A stretch of 64,000 nt of DNA from Microvirga thermotolerans (lineage in GTDB: Bacteria > Pseudomonadota > Alphaproteobacteria > Rhizobiales > Beijerinckiaceae), in contig NZ_CP045423.1 in NCBI RefSeq assembly GCF_009363855.1, positions 3,192,001 through 3,256,000 on the forward strand, written 5' to 3'. This document shows positions 18,521-28,685 of the stretch, in pieces. Made by a program: the position numbers and the translations under genes. Position 1 is the stretch's first letter, and each line of letters starts with the position of its first letter. The notes beneath the pieces are model-generated. The model saw only the letters and a program-made list of their open reading frames with translations. It was not told the DNA's origin and searched no databases.

Positions 18521-19602
18521 GCCGCGAACACCTTCGTCGCTTCCGCAGTCCATCCGAGATGGACCGGCGCCCCGACCTCGATCCCCGCCAGCGGACCCGC
18601 CTGGGGCAGGACCGCGCGGACAGGCTGGTCGAACCCGGCAGTGTCGATCAGGAGGCTCGAGTTCGCACCGTCGAACAGGACTGCCGAAACACGTCCCTCG
18701 AAGCGGTTCGGCAACGCGCCGAGGCTCTCCGCGTTCGACGAAAGGGCGATGGCCTCCGGCCGCACGAAGCAGAGAACCGACCTGGAGGAGACCGGGCCGG
18801 CGCCCCGGACGGTGCCGCCGGAAGCAAGCCGCACGCTCACCGTTCCCGAGGTCCCGTCGACCGCCTCCCCCGCCCAGCGGTTCGCCTCTCCGACGAAGCT
18901 CGCCACGAAGGGGGTCATGGGGTTGTGGTAGAGTTCGCGCGGGCTTCCCACCTGCTCGAAGCGGCCCTGGTTCATCACGGCGATGCGGTCGGACATGACC
19001 AGTGCTTCCGACTGGTCGTGCGTGATGTAGACGAAGGTGGTGTTGAAGGTGCTCTGGAGCTGCTTGAGCTCGATCTTCATGTGCTCGCGCAGCTTGAGGT
19101 CGAGGGCGCCGAGAGGCTCGTCGAGAAGCACGAGGGTCGGCTCCAGCACCAGGCAGCGGGCGATGGCGACGCGCTGCCGCTGGCCGCCCGAGAGCGCCGT
19201 GACCCGGCGCTCCGCAAAGCCCTTGAGCCCTACGCGCTCCAGCATGCGCGACGCGCGCCGCTCCGCCTCGGCCCGCCCGACGCCTCGGCAGAGCAGGCCG
19301 TAGGCCACGTTCTCGCCGACGGTCATCATCGGGAAGAGGGCGAGGCTCTGGAACACCATGTTGACCGGGCGGCGGTTCGCCGGGACGCCGATCATCGACT
19401 TGCCGCGGATCCGGATGTCGCCCGAGGTCGGCTCCTCGAAGCCCGCGATCATGCGCATGAGGGTCGTCTTGCCGCATCCGGACGGGCCGAGAATCGAGAA
19501 GAAGTCGCCAGGCGCGACGGAAAAGGACACGTCGTCCACCGCGAGGTGGGCCCCGAACCGCTTGGTGACGCTGACGAGGTCGAGATCGCTTGGGGAAACC
19601 AT
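18517..19602 (-). CDS. Spermidine/putrescine-type ABC transporter ATPase (PotA-like)
   Basis: A 361-residue ATPase of the PotA/MalK type. It has Walker A GPSGCGKTT, MVFQSLALFPMMTVGENVAYGL, signature LSGGQRQRVAIARC, Walker B LVLLDEPLGALD and H-loop ITHDQ, followed by a C-terminal TOBE regulatory domain (FVRPEAIALS...). It is separated from the binding-protein gene by a 70-base gap holding a strong hairpin, which may lower its expression relative to the binding protein. Confidence 0.93.
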   Translation of the reverse strand: MVSPSDLDLVSVTKRFGAHLAVDDVSFSVAPGDFFSILGPSGCGKTTLMRMIAGFEEPTSGDIRIRGKSMIGVPANRRPVNMVFQSLALFPMMTVGENVAYGLLCRGVGRAEAERRASRMLERVGLKGFAERRVTALSGGQRQRVAIARCLVLEPTLVLLDEPLGALDLKLREHMKIELKQLQSTFNTTFVYITHDQSEALVMSDRIAVMNQGRFEQVGSPRELYHNPMTPFVASFVGEANRWAGEAVDGTSGTVSVRLASGGTVRGAGPVSSRSVLCFVRPEAIALSSNAESLGALPNRFEGRVSAVLFDGANSSLLIDTAGFDQPVRAVLPQAGPLAGIEVGAPVHLGWTAEATKVFAA

Positions 19603-19623
19603 GGGTACCGTACACTGAGAAGA

Positions 19624-19652
19624 GTCATCCCCCGGACAGGCCGGGGGATGAC
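19624..19652. repeat. Palindromic intergenic element, family 1 copy b
   Basis: A perfect 12-bp stem GTCATCCCCCGG/CCGGGGGATGAC (19624-19635 and 19641-19652) with loop ACAGG, in the gap between the Pot-like binding-protein gene and the ATPase gene. It shares outer arms GTCATC/GATGAC, C/G-rich inner arms and a similar loop with the element at 541-582. It probably acts as a processing or attenuation hairpin that leaves the binding-protein mRNA more abundant. Confidence 0.65.
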
Positions 19653-19672
19653 GATGGGCAGAGACGGACGCG

Positions 19673-20746
19673 TCAGGAGCCGGCCTTCAGGCGGTCGAGG
19701 ATCTTGCCCTCGATCTCCTCGATTCCGGCCGGCACCGCCGGGTACCACTTGATGTTGTCGATGGCCGCCTTCGGGAAGCTCTCGGCGAACTGGTCCTTCA
19801 GCTTGCCCTGCATCAGCTTGTCCGCGCCGTTCGAGGCGGTGAAGTTGCCGGCGGATGCCGCGACCTTCGCCGCGATCTCGGGGCGCATGTTGAAGTTGAT
19901 CCACTTGTAGGCCGCGTCGTCGTTGCGGCCCTTGGCGGGAATCGCGAAGGTGTCGACCCAGCCCAGGGCGCCGGACTTGGGCGCGACGAACTTAATGTCC
20001 GGGTTCTCGGCGTTCAGCTTCCAGCCGCCCGTATCCCAGGCCATGGCGGCGACCACTTCGCCGGAGCGCAGGGCGTTGAGGAGCTGGTCCTTGCCGTCCC
20101 AGAAGAACTTCACGTTCTTCTTGCACTCGGCGAGCTTGGCGCCGACCTTTTCCATCATCTCGGCGTACTTCTTCTGGTCCTTGTAGGCTGCGAAGGGGTC
20201 CATGCCGCTGGCGAAGGCGAAGGCGATGAGGGTCGGCCGCTTGGCGCGGAAGCTGGCCTTTCCGGCGACGGCCTGGCTGCACAGGTCCGTGTAATCGGCA
20301 ACGCTGGGCGCCGCCTTGGTGTTCACCACGAGGCCGTCCGTTCCCCAGATGTGCGGAACGCCGTAGACCTTGCCGTCGACGGTGGTGTTCTTCTTGGTCG
20401 CCTCGAGCATGGAGGCGATGAACAGATCGGACTTGATCTTCGAAAGGTCGAGGGGTTTGTAGATGCCGAATTCCTGCTGGGGACCGGCGATGCGGTCCTG
20501 GCTCGGCTGGACGAGATCGAAACCTGCGCCCTGGGTGGCGCGCAGCTTGGAGATCATCTCCTCGTTGTTCGAGAGCGTGACCTCGACTTCGATGCCCGTC
20601 TCCTTGGTAAACTGCTGCACCACTTCGGCTGGCGCGTAGTCCGCCCAGGTCAGAAGCCGCAGCTTCTCGGCGGCCTGCGCGCCGCCCGCGATCATGAGAG
20701 CGGCGAAAGCCGTTGCCAGCTTCAGGCTGGCGCGTTTGGTCAACAT
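19673..20746 (-). CDS. Spermidine/putrescine-type periplasmic substrate-binding protein (PotD/PotF-like)
   Basis: A 357-residue periplasmic binding protein. A Sec signal peptide (MLTKRASLKLATAFAALMIAGGAQA) is followed by the family opening EKLRLLTWADYAPAEVVQQF. Later marks are YGVPHIWGTDGLVVN and AMAWDTGGWKLN. The ATG at 20746 has GGAGGAATAC upstream. A TTG 16 codons earlier would add a non-signal extension and is less likely. It is first in its operon, so it reads as the most highly expressed component. The substrate may be a polyamine, but other small cations are possible within the family. Confidence 0.92.
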   Translation of the reverse strand: MLTKRASLKLATAFAALMIAGGAQAAEKLRLLTWADYAPAEVVQQFTKETGIEVEVTLSNNEEMISKLRATQGAGFDLVQPSQDRIAGPQQEFGIYKPLDLSKIKSDLFIASMLEATKKNTTVDGKVYGVPHIWGTDGLVVNTKAAPSVADYTDLCSQAVAGKASFRAKRPTLIAFAFASGMDPFAAYKDQKKYAEMMEKVGAKLAECKKNVKFFWDGKDQLLNALRSGEVVAAMAWDTGGWKLNAENPDIKFVAPKSGALGWVDTFAIPAKGRNDDAAYKWINFNMRPEIAAKVAASAGNFTASNGADKLMQGKLKDQFAESFPKAAIDNIKWYPAVPAGIEEIEGKILDRLKAGS

Positions 20747-20795
20747 CGTATTCCTCCAGTTCGGTCCGGGTTCGACCCGTGTTCCCCGTTGCAAA

Positions 20796-20824
20796 ATTAT
20801 ATGACAGCCGGACGACGCGCTACT
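20796..20824 (-). promoter_or_regulatory. Candidate promoter of the Pot-like operon
   Basis: An exact TATAAT (plus-strand ATTATA at 20796-20801) lies 50 bases upstream of the binding-protein start codon. The hexamer 17 bases further up (AGTAGC) matches the -35 consensus poorly, so activation by a regulator is possible. Confidence 0.4.
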
Positions 20825-20857
20825 GTCTTGCAGCGCTTCTACGTATACGCCCCTTTC

Positions 20858-20869
20858 TGAGCCGGCTCA
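20858..20869. promoter_or_regulatory. 12-bp perfect palindrome, possible operator
   Basis: TGAGCCGGCTCA is a perfect palindrome in the 190-base divergent region between the Pot-like operon and the iminopeptidase gene, about 35 bases upstream of the candidate -35 hexamer. A dimeric regulator could bind there. No regulator gene lies next to it. Confidence 0.3.
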
Positions 20870-20915
20870 ATTTAACCCTGCGGCAGCTGACAGGAACCCG
20901 AACATCGGGATATGA

Positions 20916-21894
<979 letters not shown>

Positions 21895-21910
21895 GTGCAT
21901 CCACGGGCCG

Positions 21911-22696
21911 TCACTTCGCGGTCCAGCCGCCGTCCATGGAGAGGTTGGCGCCCGTGATCTGGCTCGCCGCGTCCGAGCAGAGGTAAACCGCAAGTGCCGC
22001 GACCTGGTCGGCCGTCACGAACTGCTTGGTCGGCTGCGCCTCGAGCAGGACGTCGTTGATGACCTGCTCCTTCGTCATGTTGCGCGCCTTCATCGTATCG
22101 GGGATCTGCTTCTCCACGAGCGGGGTCCAGACATAGCCGGGGCTGATGCAGTTGACCGTGACGCCGAAGGTCGCCGCCTCCAGCGCCACCGTCTTCGTCA
22201 GGCCGGCTATGCCGTGCTTGGCCGCGACGTACGCGGACTTGAAGGGGGAGGCCACGAGGGAGTGGGCCGAGGCGGTGTTGATGATGCGGCCCCACTTGCG
22301 GGCCTTCATGCCCGGCAGCGCGGCGCGGATCGTATGGAAGGCCGAGGAGAGATTGATCGCGATGATCTGATCCCATTTCTCGATGGGAAAGTCCTCCACG
22401 GGCGAGACGAACTGGATTCCTGCGTTGTTCACCAGGATGTCGACCGTGCCGAAGGTGTCCTCGGCCAGGCGGATCATACCGGCGACCTCGTCGGGCTTCG
22501 CCATGTCGGCGGGAGAATAGATCGCCTTGACGCCGAAGCCGCTCTCGATCTCCGCCCGGACCTTCTCTATCTCCTCGGCCGGGCCGAACCCGTTCAGGAC
22601 GATGGACGCCCCCTCCTTCGCGAGGGCCCGCGCGATCGCAAGGCCGATGCCGCTGGTCGAGCCGGTGACGACGGCTGTCTTGTTCTTCAAGGTCAT
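21911..22696 (-). CDS. bdhA: 3-hydroxybutyrate dehydrogenase
   Basis: A 261-residue NAD-dependent short-chain dehydrogenase that oxidises (R)-3-hydroxybutyrate to acetoacetate, a step in polyhydroxybutyrate reuse. It has the cofactor motif TGSTSGIGLAIA, the NNAG motif (DILVNNAGIQFV), the catalytic Ser-Tyr-x3-Lys in NTASAHSLV and SAYVAAKHG, and the BdhA-type C-terminus ITGANLSMDGGWTAK. It is cytosolic. Upstream is a 190-base gap before the 5-oxoprolinase genes on the opposite strand. Confidence 0.94.
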   Translation of the reverse strand: MTLKNKTAVVTGSTSGIGLAIARALAKEGASIVLNGFGPAEEIEKVRAEIESGFGVKAIYSPADMAKPDEVAGMIRLAEDTFGTVDILVNNAGIQFVSPVEDFPIEKWDQIIAINLSSAFHTIRAALPGMKARKWGRIINTASAHSLVASPFKSAYVAAKHGIAGLTKTVALEAATFGVTVNCISPGYVWTPLVEKQIPDTMKARNMTKEQVINDVLLEAQPTKQFVTADQVAALAVYLCSDAASQITGANLSMDGGWTAK

Positions 22697-22889
22697 GACG
22701 TGCTCCGCTTATCCTGTGGGCCCTCTGGCAGGCCACCGGCATAGCACGAAGCGCGGGCTTGGCGGGAGTCCGGGGCCGTTTCGCCCTGCCGGCGGAGAAT
22801 TCACGCGGCCGCCATGCTTTTCGGGCATTGCTCCGATCCGGGGACGGCCGTTGAACCGGCGGCCCCGATATGAGATGGGGCGGGCGGTA

Positions 22890-23636
22890 ATGAAGGCATT
22901 TTGCAGCGGGACCCCTGTGCAGGCACCGAGAATCCTCCCCTGTGGCGACAGCGCCCTGTCGGTCGAGTTCGGCGACACCATCGACCCCGAGGTCAACGGC
23001 AGGGTTCTCGCCCTCGACGAGGCTCTGCGCCGGAAACCGCTGCCGGGAATCCTCGAGACCGTTCCGACCTACCGCTCCCTCCTGGTGCACTTCGACCCGG
23101 TGGCGGCGGATTTCGCCGAACTGTCGCAGCACCTTCTTTCCGAGGCGGAGGGCCTGGCGCCGCAGGCCACCTCGGGCCGGCGCTGGAAGGTGCCCGTCGT
23201 CTACGGCGGCCCCAACGGCATCGACCTCGAAGAGGTGGCGGAGCGGCACGGGATGTCCCCTGCGCGGCTCATCGAGCTGCATTCCGGCGCCGTCTACCGG
23301 ATCTACATGCTCGGCTTCATGCCCGGCTTCGCCTATCTCGGGGGTCTCGACCCGCGGCTCGCCACCCCCCGCCGGGTCCACCCCCGGGCGAGGATACCGT
23401 CCGGCTCCATCATCATCGGCGGCGCCCAGGCGGCCGTCGCCTCCATCGAATGCCCGAGCGGCTGGCACCTTCTGGGCCGCACCCCCGTCCGCAGCTACGA
23501 TCCGGGCCGCGAGCCCGTCTTTCTGTTCTCCGCGGGCGACGAAATCGTGTTCGAGCCCGTCGGGCCCAGTCGATGGGACGCCCTGGAACGCGCCGCCGAG
23601 GCCGGCGAGCCCGTCGCCGAACAGGTGACGCCATGA
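22890..23636 (+). CDS. pxpB: 5-oxoprolinase subunit B (KipI family)
   Basis: Subunit of the ATP-dependent PxpABC enzyme that opens 5-oxoproline to glutamate. The 248-residue product has the KipI marks ILPCGDSALSVEFG near the N-terminus, TVPTYRSLLVHFDP, and YMLGFMPGFAYLGGLD followed by IPSGSIIIGGAQAAV. Two in-frame ATGs are close together (22875 and 22890). The second follows a purine-rich GGGGCGGGCGG and is preferred. The gene overlaps pxpC by four bases (ATGA). PxpA (LamB/YcsF type) is not in this window. Confidence 0.88.
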   Translation: MKAFCSGTPVQAPRILPCGDSALSVEFGDTIDPEVNGRVLALDEALRRKPLPGILETVPTYRSLLVHFDPVAADFAELSQHLLSEAEGLAPQATSGRRWKVPVVYGGPNGIDLEEVAERHGMSPARLIELHSGAVYRIYMLGFMPGFAYLGGLDPRLATPRRVHPRARIPSGSIIIGGAQAAVASIECPSGWHLLGRTPVRSYDPGREPVFLFSAGDEIVFEPVGPSRWDALERAAEAGEPVAEQVTP

Positions 23637-24658
23637 CGGCTCTCGTCATCAAGTCCTGCGGTCCCATGACCTCCCTGCAGGATCGCGGACGCTACGGATA
23701 CCAGCGGTTCGGCGTCTCGCCTTCTGGCGCCATGGACCGGCGCGGTCTCGCTATGGCCAACGCTCTCGTCGGCAACGCCCCTTGGACGGTCGCCATCGAG
23801 TTCGTGCACCTGGGCGGCGCATTGACCGCGAGCGGCGGGGACGTTCTCATCGCGCTGGCAGGCGCGGACTGCTCCCTTGCCATCGACGGCAAGGCGGTCG
23901 CCCCCCGGACGGCGGCCCTCCTGAAGGAAGGGCAGACGGCGGAGGTGGGCCATGCGAGGCGGGGGACCTTCGCCTATCTCGCCGCTGCAGGCGGCTTCGC
24001 CGTCCCGGCTTCGCTCGGGAGCCGGTCCCTCCATCTGCGATCCCGGATGGGGGGCCTTGACGGGCGCCCCCTGCAGGCGAACGACCGCCTGGACTGCGCG
24101 GCGACGGGCGGGCCCGCCCCCCTCATGCGCCTTCCGGACGATCCCGCGCCGGACGACGGTCCCATCCGCGTGATGCTGGGACCGCAGGACGACTACTTCA
24201 CGCCCGAGGCGATCCGCACATTCCTGGAAAGCGAGTTCACCGTCAGTTCTCAGGCCGACCGCATGGGATTCCAGCTCTCGGGTCCCGTGCTGGAGCACGC
24301 CAAGGGCTTCAACATCGTCTCCGACGGGATCGTCGAGGGACATGTCCAGGTCCCCGGCAGCGGCCAGCCCATCGTTCTGATGCGCGACCGGCAGACGGCG
24401 GGCGGATACCCGAAGATCGCGACCGTGATCGGGGCCGACCTCGACCGGCTCGCGCAGGTGCGCCCCGGCTCGCCGGTCCGGTTCCGGGCGGTGGACCGGG
24501 AGGAGGCGGTGGCCGCAGCCCGTGCCTTCCGGTCATGGGTCGAGGCATTGCCGCGCGCGCTCGTCCCGGTCCGGCTCTCGCCCACGACGGAGGACCTCTT
24601 GGCGGCCAACCTGATCGGCGGCGCCGTCCATGCGCTTGACCCAAACGTCCCGGAGTGA
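23633..24658 (+). CDS. pxpC: 5-oxoprolinase subunit C (biotin-dependent carboxyltransferase-like, KipA family)
   Basis: A 341-residue partner of PxpB. It has MTSLQDRGRYGYQRFGVSPSGAMDRR at the N-terminus, which is typical of the KipA/PxpC family (related to allophanate hydrolase and urea carboxylase modules). Further marks are ADRMGFQLSGP and the conserved DRQTAGGYPKIATV. It is cytosolic. The short overlap with pxpB shows coupling, and the two proteins form a complex in characterised systems. A strong hairpin follows the gene. Confidence 0.88.
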   Translation: MTALVIKSCGPMTSLQDRGRYGYQRFGVSPSGAMDRRGLAMANALVGNAPWTVAIEFVHLGGALTASGGDVLIALAGADCSLAIDGKAVAPRTAALLKEGQTAEVGHARRGTFAYLAAAGGFAVPASLGSRSLHLRSRMGGLDGRPLQANDRLDCAATGGPAPLMRLPDDPAPDDGPIRVMLGPQDDYFTPEAIRTFLESEFTVSSQADRMGFQLSGPVLEHAKGFNIVSDGIVEGHVQVPGSGQPIVLMRDRQTAGGYPKIATVIGADLDRLAQVRPGSPVRFRAVDREEAVAAARAFRSWVEALPRALVPVRLSPTTEDLLAANLIGGAVHALDPNVPE

Positions 24659-24675
24659 CGCCGTTCGCGGGCTTG

Positions 24676-24700
24676 CCCGGGGCCGGCACATGGCCCCGGG
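24676..24700. terminator. Bidirectional hairpin between pxpC and glcB
   Basis: A perfect 9-bp all-GC stem CCCGGGGCC/GGCCCCGGG (24676-24684 and 24692-24700) with a 7-base loop, 17 bases past the pxpC stop and 46 bases from the glcB stop on the other strand. There is no long U-run, but its convergent location makes a terminator role likely. Confidence 0.5.
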
Positions 24701-24746
24701 GGTCTTCCCTTGGCTGCGCCGAGAGACGGAGAGGCAGGTTCCCGTC

Positions 24747-26954
24747 TTATGAGGCGGTCTTCACGCCGCTCTGACCGCTCCGGTCCGGCGCGCCGAGTGC
24801 CTTCGCCTCCCGGCGGCGCTGGTGCAGGATCCACTCGGTATAGCCGTTGGGCTGCTCGCGGCCCTTGAAGATCAGGTCGCAGGCCGCCTGGAAGGCCGGG
24901 CCGTCGAAGCCCGGGGCCATGGGCCGGTAGAGCGGATCGCCCGCGTTCTGGCGGTCGACGATCTCCGCCATGCGCCGGAGCGACCGCATCACCTGATCCT
25001 TCGTCACGATGCCGTGGTGCAGCCAGTTCGCGAGATGCTGGCTGGAGATGCGCAGGGTCGCGCGGTCCTCCATGAGGCCGACATCGTGGATGTCCGGCAC
25101 CTTCGAGCAGCCGATACCCTGGTCGATCCAGCGCACCACGTAGCCGAGGATGCCCTGGCAGTTGTTGTCGACCTCCTCCTGGACGGCCTCCGGCGCCCAG
25201 TTCGACTGCGAGACGGGGATCGTCAGGATGTCGGAGAGCTTCGCAGGCGCACGGCCCTTGAGCTCCTCCTGGCGGGCATGGACGTCCACCTCGTGGTAGT
25301 GGAGCGCATGAAGCGTGGCGGCGGTGGGCGAGGGCACCCAGGCCGTGTTCGCGCCCGCCCGCGGATGCCCGATCTTCTGGGCCAGCATGTCCGCCATCTT
25401 GTCGGGCGCGGCCCACATGCCCTTGCCGATCTGCGCATGGCCGGGCAGGCCGCAGGCGAGGCCCACGTCCACGTTGTTGTCCTCGTAAGCCTTGATCCAG
25501 GGCGTCGCCTTCATGTCGTTCTTGCGGATCATGGGCCCCGCTTCCATGGAGGTGTGGATCTCGTCGCCCGTGCGGTCCAGGAAACCCGTGTTGATGAAGA
25601 AGATCCGCTCCGCCGCCGCGCGGATGGCGGCCTTGAGGTTGACCGTCGTGCGCCGCTCCTCGTCCATGATGCCCATCTTGAGCGTGTTGCGGGGAAGCGA
25701 AAGCATGTCCTCGACACGCCCGAAGAGATCGTTGGCGAAGGCGACCTCGTCGGGGCCGTGCATCTTCGGCTTCACGATGTAGATCGAGCCGGTGCGGCTG
25801 TTCCTGAACCGGCCGCCGCCGCGCAGGTCGTGGATCCCGATCAGGGACGTGACCGCAGCGTCGAGGATCGTCTCCGGGATCTCGCGACCGTTCTCGTCGA
25901 GCACCGCATCGGTGAACATGTGGTGCCCGACGTTGCGCACCAGCATGAGGCTGCGGCCGTGAAGGCGCACCTCTCCGCCCGCGGGCGAGCGATAGATGCG
26001 ATCGGGATGGAGGCTTCGCTCGATCGTCTTTCCGTTCTTCTCGAAGCGCTCGACCAGATCGCCCTTCATGAGGCCGAGCCAGGTGCGGTAGATCTCCACC
26101 TTGTCGTCGGCATCGACAGCCGCCACGCTGTCCTCCAGATCCATGATCGTGGAGAGCGCCGCCTCGACGATCACGTCGGACACCCCGGCCGGGTCCTCGG
26201 CGCCGATCGGGTTCGACCGGTCGATGCGGATGTCCAGGTGGAGGCCGTTGTGGCGGAGCAGCAGCCCTGACGGCTGCCCGGCTTCGCCCTGGTAGCCCAC
26301 GAACTGCCTGGGATCGGCAAGGCCGGTGGCGGCCCCGTCCTTGAGACGGACGGCGAAGCCCCCCTGCTCCACCGCATAGGCGACCGCATCCTTGTGGCTG
26401 CCCGAAGCCAGGGGCGCCGCCCTGTCGAGGAACTCCCTGACCCAGGCGACGACCTTCCCGCCCCGCACCTTGTTGTAGCCGCCGCTCCGGGAGGCTCCGC
26501 CCTCCTCGGGGATGACGTCGGTCCCGTAGAGCGCATCGTAGAGGGAGCCCCAACGGGCATTGGCGGCGTTCAGGGCATAGCGGGCATTGGAGACGGGCAC
26601 CACGAGTTGCGGACCCGCGATCCGCGCGATCTCGTCGTCCACATGGGCGGTGGAGACCGTGAAGTCGCCCGGCTCGGGGCTGAGATACCCGATCTCGCGC
26701 AGGAAGCGCTCGTAATGGGCCGGATCGAAGGGTTGGCCGGCGCGCTCCCGGTGGTAGGCGTCGATCTGGCTCTGCAGGCGGTCGCGGAAGGCCAGAAGGT
26801 CGCGGTTTCGGGGGGCGAAGTCCCGCACGAGGCCGGCAAGGCCGCTCCAGAACGCCTCCGCCGAGATACCCGTGCCCTCCAGGGCTTCCGTATTCACGAA
26901 ATCATGGAGAACCGGCGCGACCTGCAAGCCATGGGTCTGGATATGCTTCATCAT
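24747..26954 (-). CDS. glcB: Malate synthase G
   Basis: A 735-residue cytosolic enzyme that condenses glyoxylate with acetyl-CoA to malate, the second step of the glyoxylate bypass and of glycolate use. The length and sequence ([30 protein letters not shown], split here by family landmarks; [45 protein letters not shown]) match the monomeric G isoform. Two ATGs are adjacent at the start, with AGGAAAGCGGGA upstream. Together with bdhA it suggests growth on acetate, C2 compounds or stored polyhydroxybutyrate. Some Methylobacteriaceae relatives use the ethylmalonyl-CoA route, but glcB-type malate synthase is compatible with either. Confidence 0.96.
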   Translation of the reverse strand: MMKHIQTHGLQVAPVLHDFVNTEALEGTGISAEAFWSGLAGLVRDFAPRNRDLLAFRDRLQSQIDAYHRERAGQPFDPAHYERFLREIGYLSPEPGDFTVSTAHVDDEIARIAGPQLVVPVSNARYALNAANARWGSLYDALYGTDVIPEEGGASRSGGYNKVRGGKVVAWVREFLDRAAPLASGSHKDAVAYAVEQGGFAVRLKDGAATGLADPRQFVGYQGEAGQPSGLLLRHNGLHLDIRIDRSNPIGAEDPAGVSDVIVEAALSTIMDLEDSVAAVDADDKVEIYRTWLGLMKGDLVERFEKNGKTIERSLHPDRIYRSPAGGEVRLHGRSLMLVRNVGHHMFTDAVLDENGREIPETILDAAVTSLIGIHDLRGGGRFRNSRTGSIYIVKPKMHGPDEVAFANDLFGRVEDMLSLPRNTLKMGIMDEERRTTVNLKAAIRAAAERIFFINTGFLDRTGDEIHTSMEAGPMIRKNDMKATPWIKAYEDNNVDVGLACGLPGHAQIGKGMWAAPDKMADMLAQKIGHPRAGANTAWVPSPTAATLHALHYHEVDVHARQEELKGRAPAKLSDILTIPVSQSNWAPEAVQEEVDNNCQGILGYVVRWIDQGIGCSKVPDIHDVGLMEDRATLRISSQHLANWLHHGIVTKDQVMRSLRRMAEIVDRQNAGDPLYRPMAPGFDGPAFQAACDLIFKGREQPNGYTEWILHQRRREAKALGAPDRSGQSGVKTAS

Positions 26955-27090
26955 TCCCGCTTTCCTGGATGGTTCGTTCCGAACCTATCTTATGGCCTCC
27001 ACCCGGGAAAAGGAGGGGAGGACTACCAAAAGGTCGATAGAAGGGGCTTCCCCGCACCGGCCGGAGGCGCGGGCCGTTCCCGCCGCGGTT

Positions 27091-28605
27091 CTACCCGTTC
27101 GAATTATGAACGGCAGCCGGGGCAAGGGGTCGGCCTCCGGGTCCTTGCGCATAATAGGCCCGCTTGGCTTCGTACATGGCGAGATCGGCCTTCTTCACCA
27201 CCTCCTCGAGCCGCGCGCCGCGCTCGCCGGTGGCCATGCCCATCGCGAAGCTCAGGACCTGGCTCGAATAGAACTGGTTGTTGATGACCACCAGCCTCTC
27301 GATGTTCTCCATGACCATCGCGCCCTCCCGCTCGTCGGCGCCCGGGAGAAGAAGGGCGAATTCGTCCCCGCCGATGCGGGCGGCGTGGGCAGGCTTCTGC
27401 GCCGCCTCGTTCAGGACCTCGCCCGCCCGGCGCAGCAGCGCGTCTCCGGCCGCATGGCCGAGATGATCGTTGGTGGCCTTCAGGCCGTTGAGATCGGCGA
27501 CGATGATCGTGACCGGGAACGGCCCCTTGCGCTCGAGGCGGTTCAGTTCGTCCACGAAGAAGGAGCGGTTGTAGAGCTTGGTGAGCACGTCATGCTTGCC
27601 GAGATACTCGAGGTAGGCTTCCGCCTTCTTGCGGGCGGTGATGTCCGTCAGCGCCACCTGGACCAGGGACCAGTCGTGCTCGCGGCCCGGCAGGACCGAG
27701 AACTGCAGGTGGAGATGCAGTTCGTCGCCGAGAAGGGAGTAGTTCACCACCTCGCGCCTCTGGAAGGTTCGGCCCTCCCAGAGGTCGATGAGCTGCTCCC
27801 TGAAATGGGGATGCATGTCGTCGCGGAACACCTCGCGCAGGTTGCGCAGCAGGGTCTCCTTGTCGGGAGCCGCGAAGAGTTCGAGCGTATGCTGGTTCAC
27901 GTCGATGACGCGGATCTCGCTCATGCAGCGCTCGACGAAATCCGGATGCACGTCGGTGAACACGCGGAAGTCGGTGATCCCCTTCTCCCGCACCTCTTCG
28001 AGAAGGCGCTTCACGCTGCTGAAATCCTCGACCCAGAGCGATATGGGGGAATGCTCGAAGAGTCCCCTGGCATATTCCTCGCTCCGCGCGAGCATGCGCC
28101 GCGCCGTCTCGCGCTCGGTCACGTCTTCGATCGCGATGAGGACCCTGTCCCAGCTCTCCTCATGTCCGGGCAGGACGGTGCCCTTCAGCTGGATGTCCAG
28201 CCGTCGGCCCGACAGGGTGTAGTTGACGGTGTTGCTGAAGAATTCGGTATTGCCGTCCCACAGCTGCACCAGCTCGTCGATATGGGTCTTCAGCATGTCG
28301 TTGCGAAAGATCTGTCCGAGATTCTGGACGAGATGAGGCAGGTCCTTCGCCTCGAACAGCGACAGGGTCTTGCGGTTGACTTTCAGGACCCGGATGCTGT
28401 CGGAACAGGCCCGGACGCGACGGGTGTCCTCTTCGAGATATTCGCGCAGCGACACGACCCCTTCGCGACGCCACTGGGCGAACAGGCTCCTGATGCCGCT
28501 GTAGTCCTCGAGCCAAAGGGAGACGGGCGCGAGTTCGAACATCTCGGCATCGTCCTTGAGGTCGCTCCCGGCCTGCGGACCGGCATCGATCTGAGTATGC
28601 GGCAT
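27091..28605 (-). CDS. Diguanylate cyclase with two tandem PAS-type sensor repeats
   Basis: A 504-residue cytosolic signalling protein predicted to make cyclic di-GMP. Two homologous sensor units (about residues 20-160 and 180-320) each carry a version of SPISLWVEDFS, a short helical stretch, and V(N/D)VN(R/Q)xTL followed by a PAS-like segment ending in a DITAR or DVTER linker. The GGDEF domain follows (DVLTKLYNRSFF, then IGGDEFALLLPG) and its active-site motif is intact. No EAL domain and no RxxD inhibition site five residues before GGDEF are visible, so feedback inhibition is probably absent. No membrane segments. The signal sensed is unknown. Confidence 0.92.
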   Translation of the reverse strand: MPHTQIDAGPQAGSDLKDDAEMFELAPVSLWLEDYSGIRSLFAQWRREGVVSLREYLEEDTRRVRACSDSIRVLKVNRKTLSLFEAKDLPHLVQNLGQIFRNDMLKTHIDELVQLWDGNTEFFSNTVNYTLSGRRLDIQLKGTVLPGHEESWDRVLIAIEDVTERETARRMLARSEEYARGLFEHSPISLWVEDFSSVKRLLEEVREKGITDFRVFTDVHPDFVERCMSEIRVIDVNQHTLELFAAPDKETLLRNLREVFRDDMHPHFREQLIDLWEGRTFQRREVVNYSLLGDELHLHLQFSVLPGREHDWSLVQVALTDITARKKAEAYLEYLGKHDVLTKLYNRSFFVDELNRLERKGPFPVTIIVADLNGLKATNDHLGHAAGDALLRRAGEVLNEAAQKPAHAARIGGDEFALLLPGADEREGAMVMENIERLVVINNQFYSSQVLSFAMGMATGERGARLEEVVKKADLAMYEAKRAYYAQGPGGRPLAPAAVHNSNG

Positions 28606-28628
28606 GACGCGCTCGAATCAGCTGTAGG

Positions 28629-28650
28629 GAGGCGTGCGGACTCACGCCTC
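28629..28650 (-). promoter_or_regulatory. Leader stem-loop of the diguanylate cyclase mRNA
   Basis: A perfect 8-bp stem GAGGCGTG/CACGCCTC (28629-28636 and 28643-28650) with a six-base loop, 24 bases upstream of the cyclase start codon. It could shape translation or mRNA stability. No known class is recognised. Confidence 0.3.
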
Positions 28651-28685
28651 TTCAAACCGCTTTATCGCAAGGCTTTTCCGGAACC

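Noticed and set aside
17657..19615. A 652-codon frame extending the PotB-like permease upstream
   Set aside because: The first 365 codons run through the ATPase gene in another frame. The permease starts at the ATG overlapping the ATPase stop.
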